This document shows, one piece after another, positions 1 to 5,027 of a DNA stretch of 5,430 nucleotides. This stretch comes from an uncultured Gammaproteobacteria bacterium (GTDB lineage: Bacteria; Pseudomonadota; Gammaproteobacteria; SZUA-140), in the NCBI GenBank assembly GCA_945787585.1, contig CALZIG010000204.1, forward strand, positions 1 to 5,430, read 5' to 3'. The notes below the pieces were generated by a model. It had not been told where the DNA came from. It saw only the letters and a list, made by a program, of their open reading frames with translations, and searched no databases. Each line of letters begins with the position of its first letter. Position 1 is the first letter of the stretch. A program made the position numbers and the translations under genes.

Positions 1-90
1 CAGCAGGAGCATCAAGCGAGTGAGAAACGAGAGCAGTCAGAAAGTGATGAGCGCTCCCAACATATGGGGAAAAACAACGCCCCTGAATAA
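1..90 (+). CDS. fliJ: C-terminal end of probable flagellar export protein FliJ (partial)
   Basis: An open frame enters from the left edge in frame 1 and stops at TAA 88-90, giving 29 residues. They are highly charged, rich in Q, E, K and R, and helical in character. The stretch EKREQSESDERSQ resembles the end of FliJ, where an R-R-E-Q-K-x-x-D-E-x-x-Q type pattern closes the long coiled coil. FliJ is a soluble component of the flagellar type III export apparatus that works with the ATPase FliI and the gate protein FlhA. The identification leans on position: fliJ is commonly just upstream of fliK. Only the tail is visible, so another coiled-coil protein cannot be excluded. The next gene starts 100 bases downstream behind its own promoter candidate, so co-transcription with fliK is possible but not required. 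Confidence 0.7.
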   Translation, partial: QQEHQASEKREQSESDERSQHMGKNNAPE

Positions 91-115
91 ATAGATGAAC
101 GATGATTTTTATTAG

Positions 116-132
116 CTGGCATGTTCTTTGCT
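116..132 (+). promoter_or_regulatory. Sigma-54 (RpoN) promoter candidate for fliK
   Basis: The sequence CTGGCATG-ttct-TTGCT matches the sigma-54 consensus YTGGCACG-N4-TTGCW with one mismatch (T for C at 122). The invariant GG (118-119) and GC (130-131) are exactly 12 bases apart, as required. The predicted start is near 143-145, giving a leader of about 47 bases. RpoN control of hook-stage flagellar genes, including fliK, is established in Pseudomonas-type hierarchies, so the site fits its gene. The activator (FleQ/FlrC type) and its enhancer site are not identifiable here. Confidence 0.7.
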
Positions 133-146
133 CTGTATCCTGTGAC

Positions 147-162
147 TCAAATCTTAATTTGA
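147..162 (+). repeat. Small inverted repeat in the fliK leader
   Basis: A perfect 6-bp dyad, TCAAAT-CTTA-ATTTGA, lies just downstream of the predicted sigma-54 start. It would form a weak hairpin at the very 5' end of the fliK messenger, upstream of the AGGAG at 170-174. It could protect the end or be a protein site. It could also be chance, because the stem is A/T rich and short. Confidence 0.35.
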
Positions 163-190
163 ATGTAACAGGAGCAGCGGAAACAGGATT

Positions 191-1429
191 ATGCAGGGTT
201 TGCTTACCAATTTATCACCAGCATTGAACGCCACTGATGTGTCTGTTCAGGCCTCTAATGGTCTGAGTGCGCAGAATAACGGTGCAGCTGGCGGCGCTAA
301 TGGTGTTTCGGCAGACGCTCAGGGCTTCTCGCCACTGTTTTCAAATCTGCTTTCAGCGGCCACGCAGACGGGTCAGATTCCCTTCCAGTCTCAACTACAA
401 AATGCCTTTGGCGGACAAGTGTTGCCGCTTGAGGGGCAATTATTGCCGGCAGGTACCTTATCGAGCATGACCGGCCGAGGTGTAAACAGTTTATCTGGCG
501 TCACGGAGCTAAAAAATGGGCTGACGCAGTCTTCGTCAGACGGCGATAGTGAAATTGTTATCGATCCCAGCATGCAGCCCATGATGGCCACTGCTATTGC
601 AGTAAACAATACAATGCCGGCGCAGAATCTTCCAGAACCATTGGCGGCAGCGGGTGCCGTGGCTTCACAGTTACCCGGTCAGGGGCAAAACCGTTTACAA
701 CAGGATCTATTGATGCGGCAGTTGGCAATGGCACCTGTCGAAGAAATCGATGATGGGCTTTCGAATTTACGTTTAGTACCACAATTAGAGACCGCGCCTG
801 TATCCGGCGCGGGTACTTCAGTATCTAATATGTTACGTGATGCGATGCTACTCAAGCAGTCATTAACCACGGGTAGTGAAAGCAAAGTGGGTGATTCTTT
901 TAGTAACACCTTAAATAGTTTCGCTGCCTTATCTACAGAACCAAAGAGTGTGAGTGACACAAAGTCACTGATGCAGGCCTCTATTAATACCCCATTTTCA
1001 CAGCAAGCGGGTTGGGGTGAAGAGGTTGGTAGCCGGGTAAAATGGATGGTGAATAATCAGGTGCAGTCTGCCGAATTAAAGATGAACCCGGCCCATCTAG
1101 GCCCCGTTGAAGTGAAGATTAGTGTACAGAACGACCAAACGACGATTCATTTTACTGCTCAAAATGGCGCGGTGCGTGAAGCGCTGGATAGTGCCATGCC
1201 GCGGTTACGTGAAATGTTGGGTGATAACGGTGTGAATCTTGCCGATGTGGATGTCTCTGATCAATCTTTTGCCCAGCAGCAACAGGCATCGGAGCAGGAG
1301 CGAGAAGCACTCGATGGCGAAAATTCATCGGGTGATGGGCGAGAAAATGGTCTTGAATCTCGGGATATGAATGAGACAGAAGAGGGGGAGCTGATGCTCT
1401 CTTCTCGTGTAGTCGACTACTACGCCTAG
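191..1429 (+). CDS. fliK: Flagellar hook-length control protein FliK
   Basis: This 412-residue protein is close to the usual FliK length of about 375-410. FliK is exported through the flagellar type III system, measures the growing hook, and switches export specificity from rod/hook to filament substrates through its C-terminal domain and FlhB. Residues 1-265 are low in complexity, rich in Q, N, S, A and G and without cysteine, as in the variable ruler region. Residues about 270-355 form the conserved Flg_hook domain: the W275-G-E-E-V start, then the core LKMNPAHLGPVEVKI with P300, L303, G304 and V308. The tail from about 360 is rich in Q, E and D. The start at 191 is the only ATG upstream in frame. 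Its Shine-Dalgarno is unusual: AGGAG at 170-174 is 16 bases away, and a second AGGA at 185-188 is too close. A sigma-54 promoter candidate precedes it and a terminator follows it. Confidence 0.93.
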   Translation: MQGLLTNLSPALNATDVSVQASNGLSAQNNGAAGGANGVSADAQGFSPLFSNLLSAATQTGQIPFQSQLQNAFGGQVLPLEGQLLPAGTLSSMTGRGVNSLSGVTELKNGLTQSSSDGDSEIVIDPSMQPMMATAIAVNNTMPAQNLPEPLAAAGAVASQLPGQGQNRLQQDLLMRQLAMAPVEEIDDGLSNLRLVPQLETAPVSGAGTSVSNMLRDAMLLKQSLTTGSESKVGDSFSNTLNSFAALSTEPKSVSDTKSLMQASINTPFSQQAGWGEEVGSRVKWMVNNQVQSAELKMNPAHLGPVEVKISVQNDQTTIHFTAQNGAVREALDSAMPRLREMLGDNGVNLADVDVSDQSFAQQQQASEQEREALDGENSSGDGRENGLESRDMNETEEGELMLSSRVVDYYA

Positions 1430-1440
1430 TGATTTTTTTG

Positions 1441-1467
1441 CCTGCCTGAGTCCTCAGGTGGGGTTTT
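1441..1467 (+). terminator. Probable rho-independent terminator after fliK
   Basis: Twelve bases past the fliK stop, CCTGCCTGA (1441-1449) pairs with TCAGGTGGG (1454-1462) around a four-base loop, with two G-T pairs in the middle of the stem. It is followed by TTTT at 1464-1467. The U tract is short, so termination may be incomplete. A second T run (1433-1439) lies before the stem. On the other strand there is no T run after the stem. Confidence 0.6.
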
Positions 1468-1495
1468 ACTTATTGTGATGACGATATCGAGATTT

Positions 1496-1549
1496 CATCT
1501 ATGCGGATGGCGCTATAGATGTGTAAAATAACGCGTTTTTACCCGCGTT
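1496..1549 (+). repeat. Two inverted repeats in the slyD upstream region
   Basis: The 148-base gap between fliK and slyD holds two dyads after the terminator. CATCTAT (1496-1502) and ATAGATG (1515-1521) are perfect 7-bp arms around 12 bases. AACGCG (1530-1535) and CGCGTT (1544-1549) are perfect 6-bp arms around 8 bases; this second dyad also contains the direct repeat CGCGTTT at 1532-1538 and 1544-1550. They may be operator half-sites or leader hairpins. I find no convincing -35/-10 pair here; TATAGA at 1514-1519 is the best -10 but lacks a good -35. Confidence 0.35.
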
Positions 1550-1577
1550 TATATTTGGGACAGCCAGGGGTCAGGTA

Positions 1578-2057
1578 ATGAAGGTCGAAGATAAAAAAGT
1601 AGTCCAGTTTCTGTATACGTTAAAAGACGATCAGCAGTCAGTGCTTGAGTCGACAGAGGGTAAACCGGTTGCCTATTTACATGGCTACAATGGCATGATG
1701 GCTGGATTAGAAAAGGCGTTAACGGGCAAGGCAATTGGCGACAAGTTCACGGTCACGTTGTCCCCCGAAGAGGCCTACGGTGAACGAGTCGAAGGCTCTG
1801 TTCAGCGTGTGCCGATGAAACATTTACAGGGCGCGAAAAAATGGAAGCCGGGCATGGTGGCGACGGTTGAAACCGAGCAGGGGCAACGCCAGGTGACGGT
1901 AGTGAAGGCGGGTAAGTTTATGGTGACAGTGGATAGCAATCACCCCTTTGCAGGCAAGACGCTTACTTTTGATCTTGAAGTGGTCGATATTCGCGATGCG
2001 ACGGATGAAGAGTTATCCCATGGACACGCGCATGGTGTGGGCGGGCATCAACATTAA
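1578..2057 (+). CDS. slyD: FKBP-type peptidyl-prolyl cis-trans isomerase SlyD
   Basis: This 159-residue cytosolic protein catalyses proline isomerisation and acts as a chaperone; in Escherichia coli SlyD also binds nickel and helps hydrogenase maturation. The FKBP part is residues 1-69 and about 121-140, with YLHG at 33-36, the GLEKAL helix (43-48), the GDKF turn (54-57) and the EAYGE signature (65-69). The inserted chaperone flap is about 70-120, beginning with the SVQRVP segment typical of SlyD. The core ends in DATDEELSHGH, very like the E. coli protein. The tail keeps five histidines (148, 150, 152, 157, 159) but is short and has no cysteine, unlike the long Cys/His tail of the enteric protein. 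The start is well placed: AGGGG at 1566-1570, seven bases before the ATG. It converges on the alcohol dehydrogenase gene with 13 bases between stops and no terminator visible. Confidence 0.93.
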   Translation: MKVEDKKVVQFLYTLKDDQQSVLESTEGKPVAYLHGYNGMMAGLEKALTGKAIGDKFTVTLSPEEAYGERVEGSVQRVPMKHLQGAKKWKPGMVATVETEQGQRQVTVVKAGKFMVTVDSNHPFAGKTLTFDLEVVDIRDATDEELSHGHAHGVGGHQH

Positions 2058-2070
2058 CACGCAGCGCAAA

Positions 2071-3252
2071 CTATAATCTGGCGTTCAATAGCTGTCTTAT
2101 TTCATCGTCGCTTAAAACAATCGGGTTGCTCTTCATGCTGCTGCCGCGGGCGTGGCTAATAATATGGTCGAAGTCTGCTTGCTTGATGCCGTAGGTCGAT
2201 AGCGGTGGCAGCTCGAGTCGCTTAACCCAATCGCGCAGACGTTTAACGAGTTGTTGATGCGCGTCGTGTTGATCACTAAATATTTTATTGTTCAACCATT
2301 CAGAGAGCGTCGCATATTTATTGAGTGCCGGGTTGTTTGGTTCACGCTGTTGCATTGCGGCGATGTTAATCGCGGTCGCTTCGGCCAGCAGCGTGCCGCA
2401 GACAACCCCGTGTGGAATGGGGAAGAAGGCACCGAGTGGGGAGGCGAGTCCGTGTACGGAACCGAGCCCCACCTGTGCGAGGGTGATGCCCGACAGCCAC
2501 GCGGCATAGGCCATACTACTCTGCGCCTTTTCAGCGGCAGCGCCATTTTGATACCAGTCAAACAGCGCCTCTTTTGCACGTAGCAGGCCGCTTTGTGCCA
2601 GTGCGTCGCTAAATGGATTAGCGTTGATCGATGTGTAGGATTCCATTAGCTGTGTGATGGCATCCATGCCGTTGGCAGCGATCAGTGCTTTGGGGCAACT
2701 GGCGAGCAGGCGTGGGTCGAGGATGGCGTATTCGGCGACCAGCTTGTCGTGACGAAATGATTTCTTGAAGCCATCTTTGCCCGGTTGGCTGAGTACCGCA
2801 TTTTTGGTGGCTTCACTGCCCGTGCCCGCAGTGGTTGGAATGGCGATAAACGGCGTGGCAGGGCCGTGGTAGGGGAGTTCCGGTCCGACGCCTTCGAGAA
2901 AATCCATCACTGAGTTTTCAATCTTCAAAAGTCCGGCGATCGCTTTGGCTGCATCCAGCGAACTGCCGCCGCCGAAGCCGATGACGCAGTCGATGTTTGC
3001 ATGACGGTACTCTGCGGTGATCTGGTCGACCAATGACGGTGATGGTTCGTGATCGATAGTGGTAAACAGTGATTCTATGTTTTCATTTTTCAGATGATCG
3101 AGAAGTGTTGCCCATAAGGGTGTCTGTTCGCGAGACTGTTTGCCAGTGACAAACAGCGCACGCCTGCCAAACGTTTTGATGATGGCCGAGAGTTTATCGA
3201 GACTGCCTGCACCAAACTCAACACGCGGTAGCCGCGCAATGGAAAACTGCAT
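2071..3252 (-). CDS. Iron-containing (group III) alcohol dehydrogenase
   Basis: This 393-residue protein has the full length of the Fe-ADH family, NAD(P)-dependent cytosolic enzymes that interconvert alcohols and aldehydes or ketones. The Rossmann half (1-185) carries the dinucleotide motif GGGSSLDAAK (94-103) and the TTAGTGSE motif (140-147). The helical metal-binding half carries D197, H267 (in the SVHGLASP segment) and H281 (in FPIPHG), three of the four classical metal ligands. The second ligand, normally His in DALTHAIE, is Q201 in DAITQLMES. Substrate cannot be read from the sequence. The ATG directly follows the TAA of the LsrG-like gene, so it is the second gene of a coupled pair; AAAGG lies about 12 bases upstream, inside that gene's end. 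The partner suggests a role in reducing or oxidising a small hydroxy-carbonyl compound, which is inference only. Confidence 0.9.
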   Translation of the reverse strand: MQFSIARLPRVEFGAGSLDKLSAIIKTFGRRALFVTGKQSREQTPLWATLLDHLKNENIESLFTTIDHEPSPSLVDQITAEYRHANIDCVIGFGGGSSLDAAKAIAGLLKIENSVMDFLEGVGPELPYHGPATPFIAIPTTAGTGSEATKNAVLSQPGKDGFKKSFRHDKLVAEYAILDPRLLASCPKALIAANGMDAITQLMESYTSINANPFSDALAQSGLLRAKEALFDWYQNGAAAEKAQSSMAYAAWLSGITLAQVGLGSVHGLASPLGAFFPIPHGVVCGTLLAEATAINIAAMQQREPNNPALNKYATLSEWLNNKIFSDQHDAHQQLVKRLRDWVKRLELPPLSTYGIKQADFDHIISHARGSSMKSNPIVLSDDEIRQLLNARL

Positions 3253-3555
3253 TTATTTTGCTACCTTTGGTAATAGGCCTATTTGTGGTTCGCCGCGGCG
3301 GGGCGATGCCATCCAGTCCGCAACCGTGTCACGCCAGGCGAGGTAGTGATCGGTTGCTTTATGTTTTTTGGCCTCACTTTCATCAGTGTACGCTTCATAG
3401 AGTATAAAACGACTGGCATCTTGCGGTGATTGCAGCAGGTCGAAACGGAGATTACCGGGTTCCAGAATTGATGCGTTGTGATTATGTTCAGTTGCGTCGA
3501 TAAAATTTTGGATATGTTCTGTTTTGACGTGGACATGAACCAGTGTGACATGCAT
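3253..3555 (-). CDS. LsrG-like antibiotic biosynthesis monooxygenase (ABM) domain protein
   Basis: This 100-residue protein is a single ABM (dimeric alpha/beta barrel) domain. It closely follows Escherichia coli LsrG from memory: MHVTLV at the start, NH (25-26), then EPGNLRFDLLQ (32-42), SRF (48-50), YEAY (53-56), DE (58-59), HK (65-66) and HY (70-71), and PRR at 85-87. LsrG isomerises phosphorylated autoinducer-2 breakdown product (P-HPD). No lsrK, lsrF, lsrR or transporter gene is nearby, so a true AI-2 role is not shown. Related ABM proteins are quinol monooxygenases, which remain an alternative. The start has GAGAG at 3566-3562, six bases away. It is first in a two-gene unit, its stop codon abutting the Fe-ADH start, and it has a promoter candidate 35 bases upstream. 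Confidence 0.85.
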   Translation of the reverse strand: MHVTLVHVHVKTEHIQNFIDATEHNHNASILEPGNLRFDLLQSPQDASRFILYEAYTDESEAKKHKATDHYLAWRDTVADWMASPRRGEPQIGLLPKVAK

Positions 3556-3589
3556 GGTGAACTCTCAGTTTTAGGCAATGGTGAGGCAA

Positions 3590-3618
3590 AGTGTAGCAGT
3601 TTATCTCGTGATTTAAAG
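3590..3618 (-). promoter_or_regulatory. Promoter candidate for the LsrG-like/Fe-ADH operon
   Basis: On the minus strand an extended -10, TGC-TACACT (3598-3590), lies 17 bases after a weak -35, CTTTAA (3618-3613). The predicted start is near 3583, giving a leader of about 28 bases that contains the Shine-Dalgarno. A weak -35 with an extended -10 is compatible with activator dependence. A direct repeat just upstream (3624-3642) could be the activator site. Confidence 0.45.
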
Positions 3619-3623
3619 GGCAT

Positions 3624-3642
3624 ATTGAGTCTCGTCATTGAG
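3624..3642 (-). repeat. Direct repeat upstream of the LsrG-like gene promoter
   Basis: ATTGAG occurs on the plus strand at 3624-3629 and 3637-3642, 13 bases apart (CTCAAT-N7-CTCAAT on the transcribed orientation). The nearer copy is six bases beyond the proposed -35. The position suits an activator site, but the unit is short and could be coincidental. Confidence 0.25.
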
Positions 3643-3660
3643 ATTGTATTTAATATGTGA

Positions 3661-3688
3661 ACATAAAAAGGGGCGCATAGCGCCCCTT
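3661..3688 (-). terminator. Rho-independent terminator of arsR-arsM
   Basis: A perfect 9-bp GC-rich stem, AAGGGGCGC (3668-3676) with GCGCCCCTT (3680-3688) around a three-base loop, is followed on the minus strand by TTTTTATGT (3669-3661). It sits 31 bases beyond the arsM stop and separates this operon from the LsrG-like gene, which is read in the same direction. There is no T tract on the plus-strand side. Confidence 0.88.
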
Positions 3689-3691
3689 AGT

Positions 3692-3714
3692 GATATCAAA
3701 AGTGAGTTGATATC
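3692..3714 (-). repeat. A/T-rich hairpin between the arsM stop and the terminator
   Basis: GATATCAA (3692-3699) and TTGATATC (3707-3714) form a perfect 8-bp stem with a seven-base loop. It starts five bases past the arsM stop and ends three bases before the GC-rich terminator stem. The tandem arrangement could help stabilise the 3' end or be a protein site. It has no T tract of its own. Confidence 0.5.
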
Positions 3715-3719
3715 GTATA

Positions 3720-4598
3720 TTAGCAGCAACCACTGCGAGCAGGTTTGATGCCCTCAATCGTCGCTGAAACAACATAATCGGTAACGTTGTGATCCGGTGC
3801 CCAGTCACGAATGAAAGCTTTGGATTCATCTTTGGGTTCGATATGGACATCAGTGAATCCTGCTGCTTTAATCATCGTTTCCAATTCACTAATGAGTGAG
3901 GCATTGCCCATGCAGCCAGCGATCAATGCCGGATCGTTACGCATTGCCTCGGGTAGTTCTACGGTCGCCACAACATCTGAAATGGCAAGGCGACCACCCG
4001 GTTTGAGTACGCGGAATGCGTCGAGAAAGACCTGCGCTTTGTTGGGTGAGAGGTTGATGACACAATTAGAGATGATGACATCGACCGTGTCATCGGCCAG
4101 TGGCAGGTGTTCGATTTCGCCCAGACGAAATTCGACGTTTTTAAACTGCCCTTTTTCTGCATTGTTACGTGCCTTGCTCAGCATGTCAGGGGTCATATCG
4201 ATGCCGATGACGCGTCCGCTTTCGCCGACTTCATGCGCGGCTAGAAAACAGTCAAAGCCGCCGCCAGCACCGAGGTCAACGACCGTTTCCCCTGTTTTCA
4301 GGGATGCAATGGCACGCGGGTTGCCGCAACCAAGTCCCATATCGGCACCGCTGGGTACTTTGTTCAGATCCGCTTCGCTATAACCGATGCGGGTTGAAAT
4401 CAGAGTATTGATGGCGGCATCATCAGAGACGCCGCAACAGCTACTGGCAATGCCAGTGGCTTCTTTATTGTTTTCCGCGCGCGCTACCTGACCATAGGCA
4501 TCACGGACACTTTGACGATGGGCATCTTGCGATGCATCGCTCTTATCATCGGGTGGACAGCAGCTTGAGGCAGGTTCACAACAACTGGATTCACTCAT
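3720..4598 (-). CDS. arsM: Arsenite S-adenosylmethyltransferase ArsM
   Basis: This 292-residue cytosolic enzyme methylates As(III), using S-adenosylmethionine, to mono-, di- and trimethylated arsenicals. The SAM-binding Rossmann fold shows motif I VVDLGAGGGFD (106-116), the acidic motif II end GIDMT (132-136) and the post-core RVLKPGGRLAISD (196-208). The family's four arsenic-binding cysteines all have counterparts: C54/C55 in SSCCG, C91 in GLGCGNP, C179 in SNCVINL and C229 in AGCMGN. Extra paired cysteines occur at 6-7, 13-14 and the last two residues (291-292). The start is clear, with AAGGAA six bases upstream of the ATG. The gene lies 36 bases after arsR in the same direction and ends in a strong terminator, so the unit is arsR-arsM. 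No arsenite permease or arsenate reductase gene is in the window. Confidence 0.94.
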   Translation of the reverse strand: MSESSCCEPASSCCPPDDKSDASQDAHRQSVRDAYGQVARAENNKEATGIASSCCGVSDDAAINTLISTRIGYSEADLNKVPSGADMGLGCGNPRAIASLKTGETVVDLGAGGGFDCFLAAHEVGESGRVIGIDMTPDMLSKARNNAEKGQFKNVEFRLGEIEHLPLADDTVDVIISNCVINLSPNKAQVFLDAFRVLKPGGRLAISDVVATVELPEAMRNDPALIAGCMGNASLISELETMIKAAGFTDVHIEPKDESKAFIRDWAPDHNVTDYVVSATIEGIKPARSGCC

Positions 4599-4634
4599 GG
4601 TCGATTCCTTTTGGTTTGGATGATGGTTTTCAAA

Positions 4635-4952
4635 TTAGTCGGGTTGAAAGAAGGAACTTAACGCCTTTAATTTTTCGGGCTCCACCCAGCATTCTACGTT
4701 TTTGCCTTTTCGTTCCATCTCCACCAGACCGGCGCGATTAAGTTCTTTGAGGTGGTGCGATAGCGTGGAGGGTGCAATATTGAGACCTTCTCCAAGGTCG
4801 CCGACACAGAAACGTACAGCGACAGTGGCATCGCATTTTGTCCCTGGCATACAGCAGCTCATCAAGCGGTTAAAAAGTGCTAATCGATGAGGATTGCTGA
4901 GTGCCTTAAATGCGTCAGAGAGCGCCTGTTCGGTGTCATAATAGTTCGACAT
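4635..4952 (-). CDS. arsR: ArsR/SmtB-family metalloid-responsive repressor
   Basis: This is a winged-helix repressor that would leave DNA when a trivalent arsenical binds its cysteines. From the ATG at 4952 it has 105 residues; an upstream in-frame ATG at 4973 would give 112. I prefer 4952 because a perfect -35/-10 pair places the transcription start on it and the 4973 codon lies between the two hexamers. Neither start has a Shine-Dalgarno. In 112-residue numbering, DAFKALSNPHRLALF (20-34) is the family opening, the recognition helix is IAPSTLSHHLKELNRAG (66-82), and the wing follows (ERKGKNVECWV). Cysteines are at 40, 41, 47, 56 and 95. The CC-x5-C pattern precedes the DNA-binding helices, unlike the R773 ArsR site within the DNA-binding helix, so the inducer site is probably of a different type. 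It heads the arsR-arsM operon and probably represses itself. Confidence 0.9.
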   Translation of the reverse strand: MSNYYDTEQALSDAFKALSNPHRLALFNRLMSCCMPGTKCDATVAVRFCVGDLGEGLNIAPSTLSHHLKELNRAGLVEMERKGKNVECWVEPEKLKALSSFFQPD

Positions 4953-4964
4953 GTTTCGAATTAT
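4941..4964. promoter_or_regulatory. Probable ArsR operator (imperfect dyad)
   Basis: ATAGTTCGACAT and GTTTCGAATTAT form a 24-bp dyad with 9 of 12 positions paired, centred at 4952.5. The core is TTCGA-N6-TCGAA. It covers most of the -10 hexamer, the predicted transcription start and the first arsR codons, so a bound dimer would block the polymerase. Its placement is what autorepression by ArsR would need; binding itself is inferred. Confidence 0.55.
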
Positions 4965-4987
4965 AGTTGTCATTGCTGGCTTGTCAA
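4960..4987 (-). promoter_or_regulatory. Consensus sigma-70 promoter of arsR-arsM
   Basis: On the minus strand TTGACA (4987-4982) and TATAAT (4965-4960), both perfect hexamers, are separated by 16 bases. The seventh and eighth bases after the -10 are C4953 and A4952, and A4952 is the first base of an in-frame arsR ATG. The transcript is therefore predicted to be leaderless or to have a one-base leader. So strong a promoter for a repressor gene implies tight repression. Confidence 0.85.
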
Positions 4988-4995
4988 CTGTTGTA

Positions 4996-5027
4996 GCGGT
5001 CTCTCAATATAGATTGAAAGTGGTCTC
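4996..5027. repeat. Dyad flanked by direct repeats between the divergent promoters
   Basis: TCAAT (5004-5008) and ATTGA (5013-5017) form a short dyad within TCAATATAGATTGA. It is flanked by two copies of GYGGTCTC at 4996-5003 and 5020-5027, 24 bases apart. The dyad lies just upstream of the arsR -35 and overlaps the proposed -35 of the divergent gene. TCAA/TTGA half-sites are common in ArsR-family operators, so this may be a second operator or another regulator's site. Confidence 0.4.

Noticed and set aside
391..960. Minus-strand open frames within fliK
   Set aside because: They are antisense to the low-complexity part of FliK, mutually overlapping and without recognisable domains.
1470..1530. 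Standard promoter for slyD
   Set aside because: TTGTGA near 1473, TATAGA at 1514 and TAAAAT at 1524 do not combine into a pair with acceptable sequence and spacing.
2251..2583. Open frames of 73-110 codons inside the Fe-ADH gene, on both strands
   Set aside because: They are shadows of the Fe-ADH coding sequence. None shows a domain or ribosome site, while the Fe-ADH frame is intact over its full family length.
3279..3638. 119-codon open frame on the minus strand overlapping the LsrG-like gene
   Set aside because: It is another frame of the same strand as a protein with clear family identity. Its start lies upstream of the predicted transcription start.
3650..3850. 66-codon minus-strand open frame running over the arsM end and terminator
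   Set aside because: It runs through the terminator hairpin and overlaps arsM out of frame, with no supporting signal.
3811..4383. 190-codon open frame on the plus strand
   Set aside because: It lies wholly antisense to arsM, which has complete motifs. Its product is rich in Ser, Arg and Pro with no recognisable domain, and it has no good ribosome site.
4953..4973. Seven extra N-terminal residues of ArsR from the ATG at 4973
   Set aside because: This codon lies between the -35 and -10 of a perfect promoter and lacks a Shine-Dalgarno. The ATG at 4952 coincides with the predicted transcription start.
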